Shown: in pieces, positions 1 through 5,301 of the stretch
Layout: the number at the start of each line of letters is the position of its first letter
Position numbering within the stretch: the stretch's first letter is position 1
Assembly: GCA_021827805.1 (NCBI GenBank)
Contig: JAKAUG010000470.1
Span: 1-5,301 of the forward strand
Reading direction: 5' to 3'
Origin: Bacillota bacterium
GTDB lineage: Bacteria; Bacillota; Sulfobacillia; RBS10-35; JAJYVN01
DNA: 5,301 nucleotides
The notes under the pieces: model-generated
Database searches by the model: none
What the model saw: the letters and a program-made list of their open reading frames with translations, nothing else
Told to the model about the DNA's origin: nothing
Translations under genes and position numbers: made by a program

Positions 1-1277
1 CCCGTGGGGCCCACGACAGACACGGTCTGCCCGGCACGCACGTAGATGTTCAGATCCTCCAGGAGCGGGCGATCCTCCGTGTACCGGAAGTCCACGTGCC
101 CAAAGCCCACATCCCCGTGCGGCGAGGCGAGCACCTCAGGCGCCTGGGGCTCGGGGGATTCCTCCTCCTCGTCCAGGATCTCGAAGACACGCTCGGAGGA
201 GGCCAGGGCCGACTGGAGGCTGTTGGAGATGCTGGCCAACTGCGTGATGGGCTGCGAGAACTGACGCGCATATTGGATGAAGGCCTGGATGTCCCCGATC
301 TGGATGGTCCGGCGGGCGACGAAGATCCCGCCGATGACGCTCACCAGCACGAAACCCAGATTCCCGATCACGTTCATCAGCGGCATGATGATGCCCGTGA
401 TGAACTGGGCCTTCCATGTCGACTCGGCCAGCTCGTCATTCATCCGCGAGAAGGCCGCGATGGACCGCCCCTCGTGCCCGAAGGCCTTCACCACCAAGTG
501 GCCGGTGTACATCTCCTCCACATGGCCGTTGAGGGTGCCAAGCTGTCGTTGCCGGGCCAGGAAGTGGGTCTGGGAGCGGCTGGCGACGCCCTTGGTGAGT
601 ACAAAGCTCAACGGGAGCGTCATCGCCGTGACCACGGTGAGCAGGGGGCTGATGGTCAGCATCATGACCACGACCCCGACGAAGGTCACCACGGCTGTGA
701 CGAGCTGGGTCACGCTCTGCTGTAGCGTGGTGCCAATGTTGTCGAAGTCGTTGACGAAACGGCTGAGCACCTCGCCGTGGGGGTGCGTGTCAAAAAAGCC
801 CACCGGCAGGCGCGTCAGCTTCTCCATCACCTGCCGACGGATGGTGTAGATCGCTCGCTGGGCCACACCGGCCATCACGAACTGCTGCACCCAGCCAAAC
901 ACCGCGCTGACCGTATAGAGGACGACCAGCACCGTCAGCAGGTGCTCAACCTGGGGGAAGTCCACGCCGCCGCCAGGCACGCGGCGCAGCTTCTGCAAGA
1001 AGCCGGAGAACAGCACCGTGGTCACCTGACCCAGCACCTTGGGACTCCAGATGGAGAACGCGGTGCTCAGGATGGCGGTGACGAGTACCAAAAAGAGCGC
1101 GGTGGACTCCGCCCGAAAGTAGCCTGCCAAGCGCAGCACGGTGCGGCGTGCGTTCTTGGGCTTCTCCACGGGTCGGGCCAGCCCCATGGGACCGCCCCCG
1201 AAGCCCCCAAAGCCTCCCCGCCCCTGCTGGCCGGGGAAGCGCGCGCCCGAGCGGGGGCCGTGACCCTCCGAATTCAT
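1..1277 (-). CDS. Heterodimeric ABC exporter, second half-transporter (C-terminus cut off by window edge)
   Basis: This is a half-transporter (membrane domain followed by ATPase domain) that should pair with the upstream gene product in the cytoplasmic membrane to export a substrate, probably a drug, lipid or peptide; the substrate cannot be read from sequence. My translation gives 425 complete codons. Residues 1-45 are Gly/Arg-rich and look disordered, including GRGGFGGFGGGPMG, a kind of leader common in this subunit type. Membrane segments lie near 57-78, 112-138, 189-228 (two) and 293-321. The first intracellular loop carries FFDTHPHGEVLSRFVNDFDN (161-180), a strong family match. The ATPase domain begins near 388, with an A-loop aromatic in FRY (397-399) and the start of Walker A, VVGPTG, at the window edge. 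Signature, Walker B and switch motifs lie outside, so I infer rather than see that this half holds the catalytically competent site. The start is an ATG whose first three bases overlap the previous stop (ATGA), with GGAGG seven bases upstream, so the two are translationally coupled. Confidence 0.95.
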   Translation of the reverse strand, partial: MNSEGHGPRSGARFPGQQGRGGFGGFGGGPMGLARPVEKPKNARRTVLRLAGYFRAESTALFLVLVTAILSTAFSIWSPKVLGQVTTVLFSGFLQKLRRVPGGGVDFPQVEHLLTVLVVLYTVSAVFGWVQQFVMAGVAQRAIYTIRRQVMEKLTRLPVGFFDTHPHGEVLSRFVNDFDNIGTTLQQSVTQLVTAVVTFVGVVVMMLTISPLLTVVTAMTLPLSFVLTKGVASRSQTHFLARQRQLGTLNGHVEEMYTGHLVVKAFGHEGRSIAAFSRMNDELAESTWKAQFITGIIMPLMNVIGNLGFVLVSVIGGIFVARRTIQIGDIQAFIQYARQFSQPITQLASISNSLQSALASSERVFEILDEEEESPEPQAPEVLASPHGDVGFGHVDFRYTEDRPLLEDLNIYVRAGQTVSVVGPT

Positions 1278-3019
1278 GCCACATCCTCCGGAGAGAGTTG
1301 CGAGGAGACGATCTCCCGGTAGATCGGACAGCTCTCCATGAGCTCCCGGTGCGAGCCGGCGCCCACCAGGTGGCCGTCATCCAGCACCAGGATCTGCTCG
1401 GCGTCGCGCACCGAGCTCACCCTCTGGGCCACGACGATACGGGTGGCTCCACCCAGATGCTGCCGCAGGGCGGCGCGGAGCCGGGCGTCTGTGCCATAGT
1501 CCAGCGCGGAAAAGCTGTCGTCGAGCACATAGATCTCGGCGCGGCGCACCAGCGCGCGCGCGATGGCCAGGCGCTGCCGCTGCCCCCCGGACAGATTGGC
1601 CCCACCCTGGACCAATGGCGCGTCAAGACCCGCCTGGAGGTTCCCTCCGCCGAGCTCGGCCAGGAAGTCTCCGGCCTGGGCCACCTCCGCGGCACGCAGC
1701 GCGTCCTCCGCCGAGGCCTCGAGGTTCCCGTAGCGGATGTTATCGAGGATGGTGCCCGAAAAGAGCACCGTCTGTTGGGGAACGTAGCCGATCTTCTCGC
1801 GCAGACGCTCCTGGGGCATCTCCCGCACGTCCACCCCGTCCACCAGGACACGGCCTGCCTCGGCGTCGTACATCCGCAGCAGCAGATGCAGCAGGGTGGA
1901 TTTGCCCGAACCCGTGCCGCCGATGATCGCGGTGGACTGCCCAGGGGCCGCCACGAAGCTGATGTCCGAGAGGGCCGGCTCCTCGGCCCCGGGATAGCGG
2001 AAGGTCACGTGGGAGAACTCCACCTGCCCGCGCAGGGACGTGGACGGCGCCGGGAGCTCGGCGTGGTCGACGATCCGCGGCTCCAGCGCCAGCACCTCAC
2101 CGATGCGTACCGCGGAGGCCTGGCCGCGGGGGAGCATGAAGAGCATCATCGAGACCATCAGCACCGCGAACATGATCTGCATGACGTATTGGATGAAGGC
2201 CATCAGCTGCCCAAGCTGCAGCGTGCCGGCGTTAATCTGCACGCCCCCAAACCACACGATGGCCACCGTGGCCAGGTTCATGATCAGCATGACCAGGGGC
2301 ATGGTGGTGGCCATGAGCTGAAAGACCCGCACCGACGTGTCCGTGAGATCGGCGTTGGCGGCGTCGAAGCGCCCGAGTTCGTAGGTACCGCGCCCGAACG
2401 CCCGGATCACGCGCGTGCCCGTCAGGTTCTCGCGCAGGACCAGGTTGAGGCGGTCCACCTTCGCCTGCATGGAGCGGAAGAGCCCGAGGCCCTGGCGCAT
2501 CAGCAGCAGGATGGCCAGGCCCATCACCGGCAGCACCACCACGAGGACCAGGGAGAGGCGCGCGTCGGTCTGGACCGCCAGGATGATCCCGCCCAGGGCC
2601 GTGAGAGGCGCCATCACCAGCATGCGCAGCATCATGTTCACCAGTTGCTGCACCTGCATCACGTCATTGGTCGTGCGCACGATCAGCGAGGAGCTTCCCA
2701 GTTGATCAAACTCTTGCAGGGTGAAGTGCTCGACGTGCGAGAAGAGCCCCAGGCGCAGATCCTGCCCGAAACCCGCCGTGGCCCTCGCCCCGCAGTAGCT
2801 GGCCAGGACCGCGGCCGCACCCCCGAGCAGGGTGATCCCGAACATGAGGACGCCGACCCCGAGGATGTAGGGCACGTCCCCGCGGATGATGCCAGTGTCC
2901 ACGATGTCGGACATGAGATTGGGCAGATACAGGGAGGCCATGGTCTGGGTGAAGGTGAGCCCCAGTACCAGCACCACCAACACCCGATAGGGACGCATAA
3001 AGCGCAGCAGACCAAGCAC
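1274..3019 (-). CDS. Heterodimeric ABC exporter, first half-transporter with degenerate ATPase site (BmrC/YheI-like)
   Basis: This is the complete partner subunit, 581 residues and normal length for an ABC half-exporter. The N-terminal membrane domain has hydrophobic segments near 12-34, 50-74, 132-172 (two), 238-258 and 272-296. The ATPase domain shows A-loop FRY (340-342), Walker A GGTGSGKST (367-375), Q-loop VPQQ (413-416), an intact signature LSGGQ (476-480), Walker B IYVLDD (496-501) and D-loop SALD (504-507). The catalytic Glu position is Asp501 and the switch His position is Gln532 (in AQRVSSV). Both substitutions are known from the non-canonical subunit of heterodimeric exporters such as BmrCD and TM287/288, so ATP hydrolysis should depend mainly on the other composite site. 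I chose the GTG at 3019: LLRFMRPY then sits four residues from the start, as in relatives, and AAGGGGGG lies nine bases upstream. An in-frame GTG at 3067 would add 16 residues, but its nearest purine-rich run (GGAGGG) is 17 bases away. No MarR-type regulator, often found beside such pairs, is visible here. Confidence 0.95.
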   Translation of the reverse strand: MLGLLRFMRPYRVLVVLVLGLTFTQTMASLYLPNLMSDIVDTGIIRGDVPYILGVGVLMFGITLLGGAAAVLASYCGARATAGFGQDLRLGLFSHVEHFTLQEFDQLGSSSLIVRTTNDVMQVQQLVNMMLRMLVMAPLTALGGIILAVQTDARLSLVLVVVLPVMGLAILLLMRQGLGLFRSMQAKVDRLNLVLRENLTGTRVIRAFGRGTYELGRFDAANADLTDTSVRVFQLMATTMPLVMLIMNLATVAIVWFGGVQINAGTLQLGQLMAFIQYVMQIMFAVLMVSMMLFMLPRGQASAVRIGEVLALEPRIVDHAELPAPSTSLRGQVEFSHVTFRYPGAEEPALSDISFVAAPGQSTAIIGGTGSGKSTLLHLLLRMYDAEAGRVLVDGVDVREMPQERLREKIGYVPQQTVLFSGTILDNIRYGNLEASAEDALRAAEVAQAGDFLAELGGGNLQAGLDAPLVQGGANLSGGQRQRLAIARALVRRAEIYVLDDSFSALDYGTDARLRAALRQHLGGATRIVVAQRVSSVRDAEQILVLDDGHLVGAGSHRELMESCPIYREIVSSQLSPEDVA

Positions 3020-3080
3020 AGGACCTGACCCCCCTTGCGCGGTCGGGCTTCCCTGGTAGGGTATCACCGCAGGTCAGGTC
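3020..3080 (-). promoter_or_regulatory. Exporter mRNA leader: ribosome binding site inside a nested inverted repeat
   Basis: Read on the minus strand, GACCTGACC (3080-3072) is perfectly complementary to GGTCAGGTC (3030-3022). Inside it GCGGT (3070-3066) can pair with ACCGC (3043-3039), and CCCT (3061-3058) with AGGG (3054-3051). The purine-rich run AAGGGGGG (3036-3029), nine bases before the GTG at 3019, would sit mostly in the internal loop, with its last two Gs inside the outer stem. This run is the ribosome binding site that decides my start choice. That the fold controls translation is inference; no promoter with good hexamers was found further upstream. Confidence 0.45.
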
Positions 3081-3104
3081 GTGGCCCTCCCAGCGCCGCG
3101 GGCG

Positions 3105-3609
3105 GAGGCCTGGCCGCCAACCGGCCGTGTCGATCCGATCAACGAACTTCTCCAGGTCCAAGACCCACCGGGTGAGCCACTCGGTGGTCGGGGAACTGCT
3201 CCATGAGATGGGATGCAGCCGGCGGGCGGCGCGCAAGACGGAGGAGGGGCAGGAGCACGGGGCCGACCGTGACGCGCAGTTCCAGCACATCAACGAAAGC
3301 GTGAAGGCGTTTCAGGCCCAGGGGCAACCGGCAATCTCGGTCGACAGCAAGAAGACGGAGTTGGGGGGCAACCACAGGAACGGCGGGCGCGAGTACCACC
3401 GCAAGGGGCAAGCGCCGCGGTTGTTGATCACCGCAGACCGTGGCGGTGGCAACGGGGCGCGGGCGCGGGCATGGAAGGTGGAGTTGCGGCGATTCGCGGC
3501 GGAGACCGGCCTGATGATCACGGTCAGGGACATCGAGGTGGAACAAGATTGAGCATCGGCTATTGTCGCAGATGACGGAGAACTGGCGCAGCCAACCTCT
3601 CGTCCCTCT
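3105..3609 (+). pseudogene. Decayed ISAzo13-family (DDE) transposase remnant
   Basis: The plus strand encodes fragments recalling ISAzo13-type transposases (the Rhodopirellula-transposase DDE domain), from my memory of the family, not a search. In order they are: EAW..PTGRVDP (3105-3137, one frame); then, in the frame of 3127-3552, HRVSHSVVGELLHEMGC, DRDAQFQHINESVKAF, ISVDSKKTELGGN, NGGREYHRKG, LLITADRGGGNG and WKVELRRFAAETGL. In a shifted frame from about 3536 come WNKIEHRLLSQMTENWR and QPLVPL. Three lesions are apparent. The N-terminal region is missing or unreadable. About 60 residues normally found between the GREW-like and LLITAD segments are gone, with the junction near 3408-3418. A short loss near 3524-3530, where the CHFPPG segment should be, shifts the frame so that translation stops at 3550-3552. 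Codons for the expected catalytic acids remain: Asp at 3343-3345, Asp at 3436-3438 and Glu at 3551-3553. I found no terminal inverted repeats or target duplication. It should be inactive, and its orientation is opposite to all neighbours. Confidence 0.85.
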
Positions 3610-3644
3610 CGCGCGCATCCACCCGTGTTTACCGCATGCGCATA

Positions 3645-3685
3645 CAAGAAAAGGGCATCATCCCGCACTCGCGAGGTGGTGCCCC
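3645..3685 (-). terminator. Weak candidate Rho-independent terminator after yabR
   Basis: On the minus strand, 20 to 60 bases after the S1-protein stop, GGGCA (3684-3680) can pair with TGCCC (3657-3653) and is followed directly by TTTTCTTG (3652-3645). The intervening bases include the palindrome CTCGCGAG, which could form an inner stem. The outer stem is only five pairs and the loop is long, so this is a position-supported guess. If real, it ends the yabR transcript before the transposase remnant and the exporter operon. Confidence 0.35.
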
Positions 3686-3704
3686 CGAATCGGCATCCCC
3701 CGGC

Positions 3705-4130
3705 TCAGAACGAGCGAGACCCGCGGCCCCCACGCTTGCTGTCCGTGTTGCGGCGCAGGTCGCCCAGGCGGTCCTCGCTATCCTTCATGAAGCGCTTGAG
3801 CTTCTCCTCGAAGGAGCCCGGCGCCGGGCGGGCTCGTCCACCGCCGCCTCCCGGCCGCGGCCCGCTGGGGATGCGCCGCGTGGCGCTCGCCCCTTCCTGG
3901 GCCTGACGGATGGACAGGGCGATCTTCTTGCCGGAAGGATCAACGGACAGGATCTTGACCTTGACCTTGTCCGCCCTCTTGACGAACTCGTTGATGTCCG
4001 TCACATACACATCCGCCACCTCGGAGATGTGCACCAGTCCCGTCTCGCCCGAAGGAAGCTCCACAAACGCGCCGAAATTCGTAATCCCGGTCACTGTGCC
4101 CTCAACGACGGAGCCTACGGCGAGCGGCAT
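3705..4130 (-). CDS. yabR: S1-domain RNA-binding protein, YabR-like
   Basis: This is a 141-residue cytoplasmic protein with one S1 (OB-fold) RNA-binding domain at about residues 5-75. It contains VGSVVEGTVTGITNFGAFVE, GLVHISEVAD and ALSIRQA, all typical of the single-S1 proteins related to B. subtilis YabR and general stress protein 13. A flexible Gly/Arg/Pro linker (about 89-105, with GGGGG) leads to a conserved tail, SFEEKLKRFMKDSEDRLGDL (106-125) and then RRNTDSKRGGRG. As I recall, the tail of YabR is very similar, which together with the position after divIC supports orthology. The B. subtilis protein is slightly shorter. The exact role of YabR is not well established; RNA or ribosome binding is inferred from the domain. 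I chose the ATG at 4130 because AGGAGGAG lies ten bases upstream and the protein then begins MPLAVGSV as in relatives. An in-frame ATG at 4166 would put that ribosome binding site inside the gene and sits almost at the predicted transcription start. Confidence 0.95.
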   Translation of the reverse strand: MPLAVGSVVEGTVTGITNFGAFVELPSGETGLVHISEVADVYVTDINEFVKRADKVKVKILSVDPSGKKIALSIRQAQEGASATRRIPSGPRPGGGGGRARPAPGSFEEKLKRFMKDSEDRLGDLRRNTDSKRGGRGSRSF

Positions 4131-4140
4131 TCTGCTGAAA

Positions 4141-4148
4141 CTCCTCCT
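4141..4148 (-). promoter_or_regulatory. Ribosome binding site of yabR
   Basis: AGGAGGAG on the minus strand, ten bases before the ATG at 4130. It is a strong match to the anti-Shine-Dalgarno sequence and decides between the starts at 4130 and 4166. Confidence 0.85.
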
Positions 4149-4170
4149 GCGGAAAGCGGATGGCAAGCGG

Positions 4171-4200
4171 ATTATACCGCCCGCCTTAAACGGGTGTCAA
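4171..4200 (-). promoter_or_regulatory. Perfect-hexamer vegetative (SigA/sigma-70) promoter of yabR
   Basis: Read on the minus strand, TTGACA (4200-4195) and TATAAT (4176-4171) are both exact consensus hexamers, separated by 18 bases. Transcription would start near 4164, giving a leader of about 34 bases that contains the AGGAGGAG site. The element lies in the gap between divIC and yabR, 98 bases after the divIC stop, so yabR can be expressed independently of the genes before it. An AT-containing element like this stands out in such GC-rich DNA. Confidence 0.85.
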
Positions 4201-4298
4201 ACGAGCCCCATTGCGCAAGTTTCGCCACCTTTCGTGCTCGGACGCGCCCGGGCGCCATCCTGGCGCGGAGTCGGCGAGGGGAGAATCAGCGGGGAGGA

Positions 4299-4706
4299 TC
4301 AGGAACCGTTGTTCGCGGGGGCGGTCACAGGCGCCAGCGGGACCTCGCCTGGCCCCACCAGGCCCAGTTGCTGCCGGGCGGCGGCGGCGACGTAGGCGTC
4401 GGTGCTATCGTATGCAACCTCAGCCTTGAGGCGCGTCTGTCGCTGCAGGAGCACGGTGCGCTCGGCCAACAGAGCGGAGCGCTGCACCGCCAGCCTGTGA
4501 TACGCCGCATATTCGACGTGCCCCAGCCACAGGCAGTAGAGCGTTCCCGCACCGATGAGCAACGGGGCCCACGGAACACGTCGGGACCGTGGCACGGGGC
4601 GCAGACGGGCGGCCGCCGCAGGGTCGAGCCCGCCCCCGGCCAGGGACGGACGCAGCGGCACAACACCGTCGCTCGCCGGCCTGCACCTGATCCGCGCGCT
4701 CAACAT
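4299..4706 (-). CDS. divIC: Septum formation initiator, DivIC/FtsB family
   Basis: This is a 135-residue bitopic membrane protein of the cell-division complex. In Bacillota, DivIC acts with FtsL and DivIB to license septal peptidoglycan synthesis. Residues 1-43 form an Arg/Pro-rich cytoplasmic region, longer than in many relatives. A single membrane segment lies at about 45-62 (PWAPLLIGAGTLYCLWLG). A coiled-coil-like stretch rich in Leu, Arg and Gln follows at about 66-98. The family's C-terminal signature is then visible at 104-122 (AYVAAAARQQLGLVGPGEV; relatives have a pattern like YIEELARxxLGLVKPGE). The ATG at 4706 directly abuts the stop of the upstream HTH gene (TAGATG), and AAGGGGG (4718-4712) lies five bases before it, so translation is probably coupled. 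FtsL is a possible alternative label, as both are small bitopic coiled-coil proteins, but the C-terminal motif and the following yabR favour DivIC. Confidence 0.88.
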   Translation of the reverse strand: MLSARIRCRPASDGVVPLRPSLAGGGLDPAAAARLRPVPRSRRVPWAPLLIGAGTLYCLWLGHVEYAAYHRLAVQRSALLAERTVLLQRQTRLKAEVAYDSTDAYVAAAARQQLGLVGPGEVPLAPVTAPANNGS

Positions 4707-4982
4707 CTATGCCCCCTTGGGAGCGTCGGCGCCAGAGTCGCCCGATTCGGAGCCCGTTCCCTCTGCGTCCTCGGCCTGCGCCAGGCCCAGCGGGTCGCCG
4801 TCCAGGACGATGACGACCGTGAAGCCCTTGCCGCGGGCCCGTGCATACAGCGTGGCCACGGTGGCCGGAGCCACGCCCAGCCTCCGCGCGATCAGGTCCG
4901 CGGGATGCCCCAGCTCCTTGAGCACGACCACCTGGCGTTCCCGGAAGCTCAGGCGCTCCGCTCCCCGGATCTCCAGATGCAC
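4707..4982 (-). CDS. Small helix-turn-helix protein (sigma-70 region 4/LuxR-like) with acidic tail
   Basis: This is a 91-residue protein with one recognisable domain. Residues 10-50 read like a sigma-70 region 4 or LuxR-type helix-turn-helix: LSFRERQVVVLKELGHPADL (11-30), then IARRLGVAPATVATLYARAR (31-50), resembling the LTxREREVL...EIAxxLGxSxxTV pattern. A short segment, KGFTVVIVLDGDPLGL (52-67), could be a beta strand or dimer contact. The tail 69-91 is low-complexity, with many Glu, Asp, Gly and Ser. No sigma region 2 is present, so it cannot be a complete sigma factor; a small transcriptional regulator is the likeliest role, but its targets are unknown. The start is GTG at 4982, the only in-frame start I found, with GGGAG six to ten bases upstream. 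It occupies the position directly before divIC, where Bacillus has yabQ, and abuts divIC with no gap. An operator-like dyad lies 29 bases ahead of its start. Confidence 0.8.
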   Translation of the reverse strand: MHLEIRGAERLSFRERQVVVLKELGHPADLIARRLGVAPATVATLYARARGKGFTVVIVLDGDPLGLAQAEDAEGTGSESGDSGADAPKGA

Positions 4983-5010
4983 CGCTTGCCGCTCCCATAC
5001 ACAACTGCGT

Positions 5011-5030
5011 ACATTCCATGGACGAAATGT
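5011..5030. promoter_or_regulatory. Operator-like inverted repeat upstream of the HTH gene
   Basis: ACATTCC (5011-5017), six bases, then GAAATGT (5024-5030): the half-sites match at six of seven positions as an inverted repeat. The centre-to-centre spacing of 13 bases, a little over one helical turn, would suit a dimeric helix-turn-helix protein. It lies 28 bases upstream of the HTH gene's GTG, in the only sizeable gap before that gene. Autoregulation is an inference; no convincing promoter hexamers were found next to it. Confidence 0.3.
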
Positions 5031-5072
5031 GGACGGGCATATTCGCGTCCCGCAGCCCGACTCCTCCTGAGG

Positions 5073-5301
5073 TTACCGGCGACGCAAAACAATTCCACCG
5101 AGGAGGAGCACGGGTCCGAGGCCCAGGGCCAACCAGGGCCAGCGCGGAGGTCGCGCTGGATCCGCGGGCTCGCTCGGGCCAGCCGACCCGACCTCGGCAG
5201 ACGATGCGGGGCGGGGCGCGGCAGGCCGGGGCACCGAGGAGGCCGCCGAACCCGCGGTTGCGGCAGCCGCAAGGGAGGACGCCGGGCTTCCGAAGACGGG
5301 A
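5073..5301 (-). CDS. C-terminal fragment of a membrane-anchored protein of unknown function
   Basis: An open frame enters from the right edge and ends at TAA (5075-5073), giving the last 75 residues of a protein. The first 52 or so residues are an Ala/Ser/Pro-rich, probably disordered linker (for example SSLAAAATAGSAASSVP). Then comes one membrane segment at about 54-72 (WPWLALGLGPVLLLGGIVL), followed directly by RRR and the stop. This layout is that of a protein with a large extracellular part, a flexible wall-spanning stalk and a C-terminal membrane anchor held by positive charges. No LPxTG-like sortase motif precedes the membrane segment, so covalent wall anchoring is not supported. The catalytic or binding part lies outside the window and no function can be given. 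It ends 90 bases before the HTH gene, and it may or may not share a transcript with it. Confidence 0.7.
   Translation of the reverse strand, partial: PVFGSPASSLAAAATAGSAASSVPRPAAPRPASSAEVGSAGPSEPADPARPPRWPWLALGLGPVLLLGGIVLRRR

Noticed and set aside
1148..3028. A 626-codon open frame on the plus strand opposite the exporter gene
   Set aside because: Its product is His/Gln/Arg-rich low-complexity sequence with no domain, and the minus strand carries a full ABC exporter with every motif; it is a by-product of GC-rich codon use.
3065..3067. GTG at 3067 as the start of the first exporter subunit
   Set aside because: It adds 16 residues with no family likeness and lacks a well-spaced ribosome binding site; it remains possible but is less likely than the GTG at 3019.
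3139..3618. Open frames on the minus strand (3139-3618 and 2706-3293) that might be a leader peptide or regulator for the exporter
   Set aside because: They are antisense to the transposase remnant, show no HTH or other motif, and have Arg/Pro-rich composition typical of shadow frames.
4164..4166. ATG at 4166 as the yabR start
   Set aside because: It coincides with the predicted transcription start and would place the strong AGGAGGAG site inside the coding region.
4252..4266. Hairpin GCGCC-ATCCT-GGCGC between divIC and yabR as a terminator
   Set aside because: The stem has only five pairs and no T-rich run follows on either strand, so intrinsic termination is not supported.
4420..5040. A 206-codon open frame on the minus strand starting at ATG 5040
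   Set aside because: It overlaps the HTH gene and most of divIC in another frame, and its translation is Gly/Arg/Ala-rich with no recognisable domain.
5010..5046. Possible sporulation sigma-E promoter (ATA ... CATGGAAT) upstream of the HTH gene
   Set aside because: The -10-like part matches partly, but the spacing of about 19 bases is too long and the -35 part is only three bases.

Overview
The window looks like chromosomal DNA from a high-GC, Gram-positive-type bacterium of the Bacillota. GC is visibly very high and codon third positions are mostly G or C. The main clue is gene order: a DivIC/FtsB-type septum protein is followed on the same strand by an S1-domain protein of the YabR type, as in the divIC-yabR arrangement of Bacillus. 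The ABC exporter pair is also of a kind common in Bacillota. A Symbiobacterium-like or other deep-branching high-GC Bacillota lineage is my guess; nothing here proves it.

Every intact gene lies on the minus strand, so the window reads from right to left. At the right edge (5301 to 5073) is the C-terminal end of a membrane-anchored protein: an Ala/Ser/Pro-rich linker, one membrane segment and an Arg-rich tail. After a 90-base gap with an operator-like dyad come a small helix-turn-helix protein (4982 to 4707) and, with no base between stop and start, the DivIC-like septum protein (4706 to 4299). A 168-base gap then carries a perfect-hexamer vegetative promoter (TTGACA, 18 bases, TATAAT) and a strong ribosome binding site for the YabR-like RNA-binding protein (4130 to 3705). 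A weak hairpin plus T-rich run follows that gene.

The middle (about 3105 to 3609, plus strand) is a decayed ISAzo13-family transposase. It has lost its N-terminal part, a central block and the reading frame near the end, yet codons for all three expected DDE acidic residues can still be picked out. It separates the division/RNA-binding cluster from the exporter genes.

The left half (3019 to the left edge) is a two-gene operon for a heterodimeric ABC exporter. The first half-transporter is complete and has a degenerate ATPase site (Asp for the catalytic Glu, Gln for the switch His). The second overlaps it by four bases (ATGA) and runs off the window within its Walker A motif. The exporter mRNA leader can fold into a nested hairpin around the ribosome binding site. 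Most of the window is recognisable, ordinary chromosome. The least explained items are the small HTH gene fused in expression to divIC, its upstream dyad, and the exporter leader. No rRNA, tRNA, CRISPR array or replication origin was seen.
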